Shown one piece after another: positions 15,701 through 26,500 of a stretch of DNA of 64,000 nt. The stretch comes from Dactylosporangium fulvum (GTDB taxonomy: Bacteria; Actinomycetota; Actinomycetes; Mycobacteriales; Micromonosporaceae), in the NCBI RefSeq assembly GCF_025137375.1, contig NZ_CP073720.1:6286501-6350500 (forward strand). The letters run 5' to 3'. The stretch's first letter is position 1; each line of letters begins with the position of its first letter. The translations under genes were made by a program, and so were the position numbers. The notes under the pieces were generated by a model. It was not told the origin of the DNA and made no database searches. It worked only from the letters and a program-made list of their open reading frames with translations.

Positions 15701-17540
15701 AGCCGGAGGTGTAGACGATGTTGGCGAGGCGGTCCGGCCCGCCGATCGGGTCCACCGTGGACGGTGCGCCGGCGGCCCACGCCACGGTGACGTCGACGTG
15801 CGGCACGTCCTCGAACAGGTCGCCGGGCGGGCCGGCGCTCACCACGGCCCGGATCCCGGCGTCGGCGGCCAGCGCGGCGAGGCGGGCGGCCGGGTACGCG
15901 GGGTCGAGCACGAGATAGCCGCCGCCGGACCGGACGACGCCGAGCATCGCCACCACCAGCGCGGCCGAGCGGTCCAGCAGGACGCCGACCGGGTCGTCCG
16001 GGCGCACGCCGGCGGCGCGCAGCGCGGCGGCGAGCCGGCCGCTCGCCGCGTCGAGGTCCGCGTAGGACCACCGCCGGTCCGCCTCGCTCAGGGCGATCGC
16101 GTCCGGGCGCCGCCGCACCTGATCGGCGAACAGCGCGTCGAGCGCCGGCACGTCCGGACCGGTGAACGGCGAGCCGGTCGTGTTCCAGCGCTCGACCGTC
16201 TCGGTGTACTCCTCGGCCGACAGCAGCGGTACCTCGTCGGCGAGGGCGTCGGGCCGGGCGGCCATGGCCCGCAGGATCCGGACCCAGCCGTCGAGCATGC
16301 GCCGGACCGTGCTCTCGTCCCACAGATCGGTGGCGTACTGGAGATCGACCGTCAGCCCGCCGCCGGTGTCGGTGACGGTGCACGAGATGTCGAGCTTGAC
16401 GCTGCCGCCCTTGTCGTCCCGCGGCCGGGCGGCGGCCCCGTGCAGGCTGAAGCCGCTCAGGTCGTCCTCGAGCAGCTGGAACAGCACCTGGAACAGCGGA
16501 TGCCGGCCCGTGTCGCGGTCCCTGCCCGACGCCGCGACGACCTGGTCGAACGGCGCGTCCTGACGGTCGAAGGCGGCGGTGCAGGTCTCGGCGGTCCGGC
16601 GCAGCACCTGCCGCAGCGTCGGGCCGCCGCCGAGGTCGGTGCGCAGCGCCAGCAGGTTGACGAACAGGCCGACGATGTCGTGCAGCTCGCGCCGGGGCCG
16701 GTTGGCGATCGGCATGCCGACGACGACGTCGGCCTGCCCGGCCCACCGGCCGAGCACGACGGTGAAACAGGCGAGCAGGGTCATGAACAGCGTGACGCCC
16801 TCGCCGCGGCTGAGCTGGCGGAGCCGGTCGGTGAGGGCCGGGTCGAGCGCCAGGCGCACGCCGGCGCCGCGGTGCGACTCCTCGGCGGGCCGGGGCCGGT
16901 CGGTCGGCAGCGCCAGCACGGGTGCGCCGTCGAGGCGCTCCCGCCAGTACCGCAGCTGTTCCTCGACGGCGCCCTGTTCGAAGAGGTCGCGCTGCCAGGC
17001 GGCGTAGTCGGCGTACTGCAGCGGCAGCGGCGGGAGCCGGTGCGGCACCGCCGCGCAGCGGGCTGCGTAGCAGGCCGCGAGCTCCCGGGTGAAGATCGCC
17101 AGCGACCAGTCGTCGGTGACGATGTGGTGGAAGACGGACACCAGCACGTGTCGCCGGGGCGCGAGCCGCAGCAGCCGGAACCGGGCCAGCGGCAGCTGTT
17201 CGAGGTCGAACGGCCGGGCCAGCTCGGCGGCTGCCAGTTCGTCGGCGACCCGTTCGGCGTCGGGGCCGTGCCCGGTGAGGTCGACGCACTCGAAGTCGGG
17301 TGCGGCGGTGTCGAAGACCAGCTGCCGCGCGCCGTCGTCGGTGGCCTCGAAGCAGGTGCGCAGCGACTCGTGGCGCGCGACGACGTCCCGCAGCGCGTCG
17401 GCGAGGTGGCGCTCGTGCAGTGTGCCGTCGACGTCGATCGCGCCGCCGAGGTTGTACGTGCTGGTGCCCGGCACGAGCTGCTCGAAGAACCACATCCGGT
17501 CCTGGGCCGGCGACGTGCGGCAGGCGAACGGCTCAGGCAC
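12714..17540 (-). CDS. NRPS C-A-T-C-T, no thioesterase (1608 aa)
   Basis: The GTG at 17538-17540 overlaps the stop of the upstream NRPS (GTGCCTGA); no good ribosome site is seen, consistent with coupling. An ATG at 17636 is the alternative start. Order: C1 with FHHIVTDDWS near residue 140; A (about 470-960) with VYTSGSTGRPKG, AYGPTEITVT, VRGHRIEPAEVE, TRTGKLDR; T1 with NGGHSLL near 1000; C2 with canonical FHHAVIDGWS near 1223; T2 with AAGGDSL near 1561, almost at the C-terminus. The second module has no adenylation domain, so its carrier must be loaded in trans or serve another role. My code reading (D-T-Y-R-V-G-A-V-T-K) matches nothing I know. No thioesterase, reductase or epimerization domain is present. 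It acts directly after the trimodular NRPS. Confidence 0.95.
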   Translation of the reverse strand: MPEPFACRTSPAQDRMWFFEQLVPGTSTYNLGGAIDVDGTLHERHLADALRDVVARHESLRTCFEATDDGARQLVFDTAAPDFECVDLTGHGPDAERVADELAAAELARPFDLEQLPLARFRLLRLAPRRHVLVSVFHHIVTDDWSLAIFTRELAACYAARCAAVPHRLPPLPLQYADYAAWQRDLFEQGAVEEQLRYWRERLDGAPVLALPTDRPRPAEESHRGAGVRLALDPALTDRLRQLSRGEGVTLFMTLLACFTVVLGRWAGQADVVVGMPIANRPRRELHDIVGLFVNLLALRTDLGGGPTLRQVLRRTAETCTAAFDRQDAPFDQVVAASGRDRDTGRHPLFQVLFQLLEDDLSGFSLHGAAARPRDDKGGSVKLDISCTVTDTGGGLTVDLQYATDLWDESTVRRMLDGWVRILRAMAARPDALADEVPLLSAEEYTETVERWNTTGSPFTGPDVPALDALFADQVRRRPDAIALSEADRRWSYADLDAASGRLAAALRAAGVRPDDPVGVLLDRSAALVVAMLGVVRSGGGYLVLDPAYPAARLAALAADAGIRAVVSAGPPGDLFEDVPHVDVTVAWAAGAPSTVDPIGGPDRLANIVYTSGSTGRPKGVAVTHRGIVRLVAGSDHAPVTASDVVLFTASPSFDTTTYVVWASLVNGAHLAVVPADRHLDAAAITAAVAGTGATVARLTPALFHLVADADPAAFRGLRCLVVGGDVVDPERARRVADAGAPAVFVNAYGPTEITVTAVAHRIGSAAGDTADVVPIGRPISGSTAYVVDRNQRPVPTGVVGELLVGGPGVARGYVGNPAATAERFVPDPFGGTPGGRLYRTGDLVRRRADGTLVFVGRADRQVKVRGHRIEPAEVEAAVLRLDGVAECAVTVTDHAGDRRLVAYVAPGGTAAPDGGTLRDELARRLPPYLVPAHVVVLERLPLTRTGKLDRAALAAALPGRVSATPRVLPRTDLERALHEVVAGLLGVGDLGVHDDFFANGGHSLLAATAVAAIRRRLGVAPTLREFFAGPTVAALAELLAGRPATEPALRYDGVSPDAVAPHERAGLRRLAWQRGIADLGATPPDPAPASGSQRAMLFLHRLDPPGTAYVTPVHCRVTGPLDAAALHAAYTAVVHRHEVLRTVLRLRDGAAVQVVAPPGPVPLPVTDLTGLDPARREAELHALAAAERRTPFDLAAGPPVRARLVRLGADDAALLVTFHHAVIDGWSVGLFAGELTGRYRAILAGDPAPGAAPPVPQHGEYARWQAEWLTGPQAQASLAYWRRQLDGIDPAPLPADRPGPVPVPLRAAVHRFTVPAADAARLEALARRHDGTLFTVLSAALHVLLAGWTGRAESVFGTQVANRPYEEVHGVIGFLANVVVLRAPVRPEQSFSAFLRDTTETCLAALEHQEVPFDVVVRHVAPPRTPGVNPLYRVAMTVHNTPEPEWTAGPLALRPLDADAPGEGARLELELDVRAGADGLACHLTYALDRFTPATAARLADAFGAVLRAVTDAADPAVAELLPIGAGLRRGPVTGPVERLVAGVVGAPVDPAADFFAAGGDSLGAVAVLDQVRERWGIDVPLAAWLAGDGPASVARLAALIGPVAAT

Positions 17541-20500
17541 CGGGTCCACCGGACGGTTCGGCGCGCCGCCGCGCCAGCGGCGTGATGCCTGCCGTGGCGA
17601 ACTTCGACGTGGTCGTGCCCTGGTGCGCGAGGTCACCGGCGAGCCCGGCGACGGTGGGCGACCGGAACAGCGCGCTGAGCGGCAGCTCGACGCCGAGCTT
17701 GTCGTTGGCCCGGGCGACGAGCCGCATCGCCAGCAGCGAGTGCCCGCCGAGGGCGAAGAAGTCGTCGTCGACGCCGACCCGCTCGACCCCGAGCACCTCC
17801 GCCCAGACGTCGGCGAGCTGCTGCTCCAGCGGCGTGCGCGGCGCGGTGTACGGCCCGGCGGCGACCTTCACCTCGCGGTCGGGCCGGGCGCGCAGCGCCG
17901 CCTCGTCGACCTTGCCGTTGACGCTGAGCGGCAGCTGCGGCAGCACCACGAACCCGTCCGGCACCATGTATCGCGGCAGCCGCTGGAGCAGGGCGGCGTG
18001 CCAGTGCGCGACGGGTGCGGTGTCGGGCGTGTGCCCGCCGGCGAGGTACACGATGAGCCGGTCGTCGCCGCCGGGCGCGGGCCGGCTGATGACGGCGACC
18101 GCGTCGACGCCGGCCACCTGGCGCACCGCCGCCGCCACCTCCCCCGCCTCGATCCGGTAGCCGCGCACCTTCAGCTGCGAGTCGGCGCGGCCGAGGTACT
18201 CCAGCTGCCAACGATCGCCGATCCGGCACCACCGGACCACGTCGCCGGTGCGGTAGAGCCGCTGTCCGGCGCGGGACGGGTCGGGCACGAACCGGTCGGC
18301 GGTGAGGCCCGGCGCGCCGATGTAGCCGCGGGCGACCGCGACACCGCCGACGTGCAGCACCCCGGGCACACCCGGCGGGACGGGCTGCCCGCGCTCGTCG
18401 AGCACGACACACTCCGCGCCCGGGTACGGGCCGCCGACGATCGCCCGGTGGTCACCGGTGCCGTCGGCCCCGACGGCGGTCCAGGTCGAGTCGATCGTGG
18501 CCTCGGTCAGGCCGTACGAGTTCACGACCATGCCGTCCGGGCCGAGCAGCCCACGCATGCCGGCCAGCTCGTGCCGGTACACGGTGTCCGAACCCACCAC
18601 CATCACGGCGAGGCCGTCCAGCCGCGCACCCACGGCCTCGGCGTGCGCGGTGAGTGCCCGCGCGACAACCGGCACGAACTCGGCGAAGTCGATCCGCTCG
18701 CGCCGGATGAGCGCCAGCAGGGCCGGCGGGTCGAGCAGGATCCGGCGCGGGCACAGCACCAGCCGCGCGCCGGTGCCGAGCGCCCGGACGAGGTCACCGA
18801 CGAACACGTCGAACCCGAACGACGCCATCTGCAGCACCGACGTCACGCGCTCGCGCAGGCGGTAGGCCTTCTCCCAGCCGGCGAGGACGGTCACGAGGCC
18901 GCCGTGGTGCACCATCACCCCCTTCGGGACACCCGAGGAGCCGGAGGTGTGCAGCACGTAGGCCAGCGACGCGGGCAGCGGTTCGGGCAGTTCCTCCGGC
19001 TCGGCCCAGGTGTCCGCGCCGTCGAGGCACAGCACCGGCGCCCCGGTCGTGGGCAGTTCGCCGCGGCGCGCCTCCGAGGTGAGCACCGCGACCGCACCGG
19101 TGTTCGCGAGAACCTCTGCGCGGCGTTGCTCGGGCCAGTCGACGTCGAGGGCGGCGAACGCCGCACCGGCCCGCCACACGCCGAGGACGGCGGCGATCGT
19201 GCCGGCGCCGCGGTCGAGCAGGACGGCGACGACGTCCTCCGGGCCGGCGCCACGTTCACGCAGGGCGGCGGCGATGCGACCGGCCCGGGCCCACAGCTGC
19301 GCGTAGGTCAGCGCCGAGTCGCCGTCGGTGACGGCGATCGCGTCGGGCACCCGGCGGACCTGTGCCGCGATGAGTGCCGGGACGGTCAGCGCACCCGGCT
19401 CGCGGACGTGCTCGCCCTGCCCGGCGGCCAGGAACTGCTCCGCCTCGCCGGACACCAGTACGGGCACGTCGGCGACCCGCAGTTCAGGGTCGGCGGCGAC
19501 CGCCTCGAGCACCAGCAGGAACCGATCGGCCAGCAGCCGGGCGGTCGCCGCGTCGTACAGGTCGGTGCTGTACTCCAGCTCGCCCTCGACCCCGGCGGAC
19601 GGCCCGCGCTCGCACAGCGAGAACGTGAGGTCGAACTTCGCCGTGGTCCGCGGGTGCGGTATCTCCCGCATCACGAGCCCGTCCAGGACGACCTCGACCG
19701 GCGTGGTGTTCTCCAGCGACATCATGACCTGGAACAGCGGGTGCCGGGCCGCCGCGCGCGGCGGGTTCAGCACCTCGACGAGCCGCTCGAACGGCAGGTC
19801 CTGGTGTTGGTAGGCGGCCAGGTTCCAGTCCCGGACCCGGCCGATCAGCTCGGTGAACGACGGGTCGCCAGAGGTGTCGGTACGCAGCACGAGGGTGTTG
19901 ACGAAAAACCCGACGAGCCTGTCGAGCGCCGGGTCCAGCCGGCCCGCGATCGGGCTACCCAGCGGCACGTCGGTGCCCGCACCGAGCCGGGTCAGCAGCA
20001 GCGCCAGCGCGGCCTGCAGCACCATGAACACACTGGCGTCGCAGTCGCGGGCCAGCCGCTCCAGCCCGGCGTGCACGGCCGCCGGCACCTCGAAGGGCAG
20101 CGCCGCGCCGTCGTAGGTCGGCTCGGCCGGGCGCGGCCGGTCGGTCGGCAGCGCCAGCTCGGCCGGCAACCCCGCCAGCGCCCGCTGCCAGAACGCCACC
20201 TGCCGGGCCGAGTGGCTCCCCGGGTCCCGCTCGTCGCCGAGCAGCTTCCGTTGCCAGATCGCGTAGTCGGTGTACTGCACCGGCAGCGGCACCCAGTCCG
20301 GCGCCGCACCGGCCCGCCGGGCCGAGTAGGCGACCGCGAGATCCCGGGCCAGCGGCTCCACCGACCACGCGTCACCGGCCACGTGATGCATCACGATGGT
20401 CATGACGTGCACGTCCGCGGCGAGCGCGAACAGCCACACCCGCAACGGCGTCTCGGCGGCCAGGTCGAACTCGTACTCCCCGGCGGCCGACATCGCCGCC

Positions 20501-23500
20501 TCCAGTTCGTCCGGGTCGATGTCCACGACGGTCAGCTCGGCACGCGGCCCGTCCAGCGGCGCGATCCGCGGACGGGGGCCGTCCCCGGCGTCCTCGACGG
20601 TGGTGCGCAGCACCTCGTGGCGGACCATCAGGTCGTCGAACGCGGCCCGCAGCGCCGTGCGGTCGAGCTCCCCGGTCACCCGAAGCGTCAGGGCCATGTT
20701 GTACGTCGAACTCGGCCCGGAGAGCCGGTGCAGGAACCACAGCCGCTGCTGGCCGAAGGACAGCGGGGCGACCACCGGCCGCTCGGCGGCGACCAGCGGC
20801 GGCCGGTCCGTCGCCACGGCCGCGCCACCGGCCGCCGGGGCGAGCCGCTCCGCGACCCCGGCGACGGTCGGTGCTTCGAACAGCGCCCGCACCGGCATCT
20901 CGACGCCGAACTCGGCCCGGATCCGCCCGACGAGCCGCATCGCCAGCAGCGAGTGCCCGCCGAGGCCGAAGAAGTCGTCGTCCACACTGATGTCGTCGCG
21001 GGTGAACAGATCGGCCCAGATCGCGACCAGCCGCCGCTCGGTGTCGTTGCGCGGGCTTCGGCCCGCGGGCAGCTGCACGGCGCTGTCCAGCGGGATCGCC
21101 TCGAGCACCCGCCGGTCGATCTTGGCGTTGGTGAGCAGCGGCAGCTGGGGCAGTGCCACGAACCGGCCCGGCAGCATCGCGGGCGGCAGCAGGACACTGA
21201 GCCGACGCAACAACGCGGCCGGATCGTCGACGATCCCCGGCGGCGCGGCGAGATACGCCACCAACTGCCGGTCCGCACCGACGACCCGCACCAGCACAGC
21301 CGCGTCGGCAACCTCGGGCAGCGACCGCAGCGCCGACTCGACCTCCCCGAGCTCCACCCGGACCCCGCGGACCTTCACCTGCGAGTCGCCCCGGCCGAGG
21401 TACTCGAGGGTGAGCCGGTCGCCGGTCCGGCACCAGCGCACCAGGTCGCCGGTGTGGTACAGGCGTCGCCCGGGGTGGAACGGGTCGGGCACGAACCGGT
21501 CGGCGGTGAGGCCCGGCGCGCCCGCGTAGCCGTGGGCGACCGCAGTCCCGCCGATGTACAGCGTGCCGGCCACGCCGGGCGGGACCGGGCGGCCCTGCCC
21601 GTCGAGCACGACCAGTTCCGCGCCCGGGTACGGACCGCCGATGAGCGCCCGGTGCTCGCGGGTGTCGCCGGCCTCCACCGCCGTCCAGGTCGAGTCGATC
21701 GTGGCCTCGGTCAGGCCGTACGAGTTCACGACCATGCCGTCCGGGCCGAGCAGCGCGCGCATGCCGGCCAACTCGTGGTGGTAGACGGTGTCCGAACCCA
21801 CCACCATCACCGCGAGGTCGTCCAGTCGTGCCCCGACGGCCTCCGCGTGTGCGGTGAGCGCCCGGGCGACCACGGGCACGAACTCGGCGAAGTCGATCCG
21901 CTCGCGGTGGATCAGCGCCAGCAGGGCCGGCGGGTCGAGCAGCGTCTGCCGCGGGCACAGCACCAGCCGCGCGCCGGTGCCGAGCGCTCGGACGAGGTCA
22001 CCGACGAACACGTCGAACCCGAACGACGCCATCTGCAGCACCGACGTCACACGCTCGCGCAGGCGATAGGCCCGCTCCCAGCCGGCGAGGACCGTCACCA
22101 GGCCGCCGTGGTGCACCAGCACGCCCTTCGGTCGGCCCGACGAGCCGGACGTGTACAGCACGTAGGCCAGCGAGCCGGGCAGCGGTCCGAGCAACGCCTC
22201 GGGCAGGTCCCCGGGCTCCGCCCAGGCACCGGCGTCGTCGACGCACAGCACCGGCGCCTCCGTGCCGGGCACCTCGTCCAGCCGTGCCCGCGAGGTGAGT
22301 ACCGCCACGGCGCCGGCGCGGGCGAGGACCTCGGCACGGCGCTGCGCCGGCCAGTCCACGTCGAGCACCGTGAACGCCGCACCGGCCCGCCACACGCCGA
22401 GGACGGCGGCGATCGTGCCGGCGCCGCGGTCGAGCAGGACGGCGACGACGTCCTCCGGACCGGCGCCGCGCTCACGCAGGGCCGTGGCGATGCGACCGGC
22501 CCGGGTCCACAGCTGCGCGTAGGTGACATCCGAGTCGCCGTCGGTGACGGCGATCGCGTCGGGCACCCGGCGGACCTGCGCCGCGATGAGCGCCGGGACC
22601 GACGCGGCGGCGGGTGTGCCGACCGGCTCGCCGCGGCCGGCGGCCAGCAGCAGGTCGGCCTCGCCGGGCAGCAGCACGGGCACGTCGGCGACCCGCAGTT
22701 CAGGGTCGGCGGCGACCGCCTCGAGGACCGCGCGGAACCGTTCGACAAGGCATCGCGCGGTGTCCGGGTCGTACAGGTCGGTGCTGTACTCCAGCTCGCC
22801 GACGACCCCGGCGGACGGCCCGCGCTCGCACAGCGAGAACGTGAGGTCGAACTTCGCCGTGGTCGACGGGTGCGGTATCTCCCGCATCACGAGCCCGTCG
22901 AGGGTGATGTCGACCGGCGTGGTGTTCTCCAGCGACATCATGACCTGGAACAGCGGGTGCCGGGCCGCCGCGCGCGGCGGGTTCAACGCCTCGACGAGCC
23001 GCTCGAACGGCAGGTCCTGGTGCTGGTAGGCGGCCAGGTTCCAGTCCCGGACCCGGTCGATCAGCTCGGTGAACGACGGGTCGCCAGAGGTGTCGGTGCG
23101 CAGCACGAGGGTGTTGACGAAAAACCCGACGAGCCTGTCGAGCGCCGGGTCCAGCCGGCCCGCGATCGGGCTGCCCAGCGGCACGTCGGTGCCCGCGCCG
23201 AGCCGGGTCAGCAGCAGCGCCAGCGCGGCCTGCAGCACCATGAACACACTGGCGTCGGCGTCGCGGGCCAGCCGCTCCAGCCGGGCGTGCAGCGGCGCGG
23301 GCAGTTCGAAGTCGAGGACCGCGCCCTCGTAGGTCGGCTCGGCCGGGCGCGGCCGGTCAGCGGGCAGCGCCAGCTCGACGGGGAGCCCGGCCAGCGCCCG
23401 TTCCCAGAACGCGAGCTGCCGGGCCGAGTGGCTGTGCGGGTCGTGCTCGTCGCCGAGCAGTTCCCGCTGCCACAGCGCATAGTCGGCGTACTGCACGGGC

Positions 23501-26500
23501 AAGGGCGCCCGGTCCGGTGCCGACCCGGCCCGCCGGGCCGCGTACGCGACCGCGAGATCCCGGGCCAGCGGCTCCATCGACCACGCGTCACCGGCGAGGT
23601 GATGCAGCACGACCGTGATCACGTGGACGTCCGCGGCGACGGCGAAGACCCACACCCGAAACGGCGCCTCGGACACCAGGTCGAACTCGTACTCCCCCGC
23701 CGCCGACATCACCGCCGGCAGCTCGCCGGCGGCCACGTCCACGACGGTCACCTCGGCGTCCAGCTCGCCCACCGGGGCGATCCGCTGCCGGGCGCCGTCC
23801 TCGGCGTCCTCGACGGTGGTGCGCAGCACCTCGTGGCGGACCATCAGGTCGTCGAACGCGGCCCGCAGCGCCACCACGTCGAGTTGCCCGGTCACCCGCA
23901 GGGACATGGCCATGTTGTACGTCGAGCTGGGCCCGTACAGCCGGTGCAGGAACCACAGTCGCTGCTGGCCGAAGGACAGCGGGACGGCCGCCGGCCGTGC
24001 ACCGGCGACCAGTGCGGGCCGGTCCGTCACCGCGACCACCTGTTCGCCGGTCGCCGGGGCCAGGTAGGCCGCGACCCCGGCGACGGTCGGCGCCTCGAAC
24101 AGCGCCCGCACCGGCATCTCCACACCGAACTCGGCCCGGACCCGGCCGACGAGCCGGGTCGCCACCAGCGAGTGCCCGCCGAGGCCGAAGAAGTCGTCGT
24201 CCACGCCGACGTCGTCGCGGGTGAACAGGTCCGCCCAGATCGCGACCAGCCGCCGCTCGGTGTCGGTACGCGGCGCGCGCCCCTTCGGCTTGCGCTCGGC
24301 CGGCTCCAGCGGGATCGCGGCGAGCGCGTGCCGGTCGGTCTTGCCGCTGGTCAGCTGCGGCAGCTGGGGCAGTGCCACGAACCGGCCCGGCAGCATCGCG
24401 GGCGGCAGCAGCGCACTGAGCCGACGCAACAACGCGGCCGGATCGTCGACGATCCCCGGCGGCGCGGCGAGATACGCCACCAACTGCCGGTCCGCACCGA
24501 CGACCCGCACCAGCACAGCCGCGTCGGCAACCTCGGGCAGCGACCGCAGCGCCGACTCGACCTCCCCGAGCTCCACCCGGACCCCGCGGACCTTCACCTG
24601 CGAGTCGCCCCGGCCGATGAACTCCAGGTCGCCGTCCGCGCCGCGGCGGACCAGGTCGCCGGTGCGGTACATCCGGGTGCCGGGCGGCCCGAACGGGTCC
24701 GGCACGAACGCGGCCGCCGTGAGGTCGGGCCGGTTGAGGTAGCCGCGGCCGAGGCCGGCGCCGGCGATGTGCAGCTCGCCCACCGCGCCGGGGCCGACCT
24801 CGCGCAGGTCGCGGTCGAGCACGTAGAGGACGGCGCCGGTGACCGGCCGGCCGATCGGTGCGGTGGCGGTGGGCGCGTCGGCGCGGCAGCGCCAGAACGT
24901 CGACTCGATCGACGCCTCCGTCGGGCCGTACAGGTTGTACAGCGGGACCTCCATGACGGAGAAGTACCGGCGGACGAGGCCGATCGGCAGGGTCTCGCCG
25001 CCGCAGAGCACGTGCCGCAGCGTCGGACAGGATCCGGCGCCGGGCTCGTCGAGGAACTCCCGCAGGGTGCTCGGCACGAACTGCACCGACGTGACGGCGG
25101 CGCGCTGGATCAGCGACACGAGGTACCGCGGGTCGTGGTGCCCGTCGTGCTCGGCGACGACGAGGACCGCGCCGACCGACAGCGGCCAGAACAGTTCGTG
25201 GACCGACGGGTCGAAGGTGAGCGGCGTCTTGAGCATCGTGCGGTCCCGCGCGGTCAGCGGCTGCTCGCTCTGCCACCAGCGCAGCGTGTTGACGATGCCG
25301 GCGTGCGGCACGACGACACCCTTCGGGCGCCCGGTCGACCCGGACGTGTAGATGACGTACGCCGGGTGGGCGGGCAGCAGCCCGCGCGCGGCATCGCCCG
25401 GCTCCACCGGGTCCAGCGCGGCGAGCCGTTCCCGGACCGCGGGGTCGTCGAGCACGACGCGGTGCCGGCCGGGGGCGTCGGGCACCAGGTCCGCGGTGGC
25501 GGCGACCGTGAGGACCACCACCGGCGCGGCGTCGCGGAGCAGCGCGGCGGCCCGCTCGACGGCACTCGCCGTGTCCACGGGCAGGAACGCGGCGCCGGCC
25601 TTGCCCGCGGCGAGCGCGCCGACGATCAGCTCGGTCGAGCGCGGCAGGGCGAGCGCCACGACCCGCTCCGGCCCGGCGCCGAGATCGCGCAGCAGCCGGG
25701 CCAGCCGGGCGGCGCGGTCGTCCAGCTCGGCGTAGGTCAGGACCTCGTCGCGGTACATCAGCGCGACCGCGTCCGGCGTGCGCCGGGCCTGCGCCTCGAA
25801 CAGCGCCGGCAGGGTGGACGCCGGTGCGGATGCCGGGGCCAGCAGCGGCCGGACGGGCGCGGAGGGGTCCGCGAGCAGGCGCTCCAGCAGCCGCTCGTAC
25901 CGGTCGAGGTGCGCGCGGACGGTACCCTCGTCGAACAGCTCCGCGTCGTACTCGCAGGTGATGGTGAACGTGCCGGCCATCGCCAGGATGTCGACCTCGA
26001 AGTCGGCCTTCGAGTACCGCCGGGAGGTGCGCAGCAGGCGCAGGTCCAGCCCCGCCGTGCTCGGCAGGGTCAGCGGCCGGTCGAGGTTGAAGAACGAGCC
26101 GAAGAGCCGCTCGCCGGGCGCGAGGTCGATCGGCAGCCGGTCACGCGCGGCCTGCACCGAGAAGCCCGGGTGCCGGTAGCCCTCGGCCAGGCCGCGCTGC
26201 ACCGCCCGGAAGTGGTCCTGGACGGACCCGCCGTCCGGCACGGTGCTCAGCACCGGCAGCACGGTGCTGCAGTTGCCCACCAGCCGGTCGCCGCCGGGCA
26301 GGTCCCGCTGCGCCAGCGGCACGCCGACGACCAGCCGGTCCTGGCCGGTCAGCCGGTGCAGCAGGCCCGCGTAGGCGCCGAACAGCACGGTGAACGGGGT
26401 GCAGCCGAGCTTCGGCACGACGGACGTGACGCGCGCGGCGACCTCCGGCGACAGCGCGTACTCGACCCGGCCGCCGCGGCGCGCGGTCTTCGCCGTGCGC

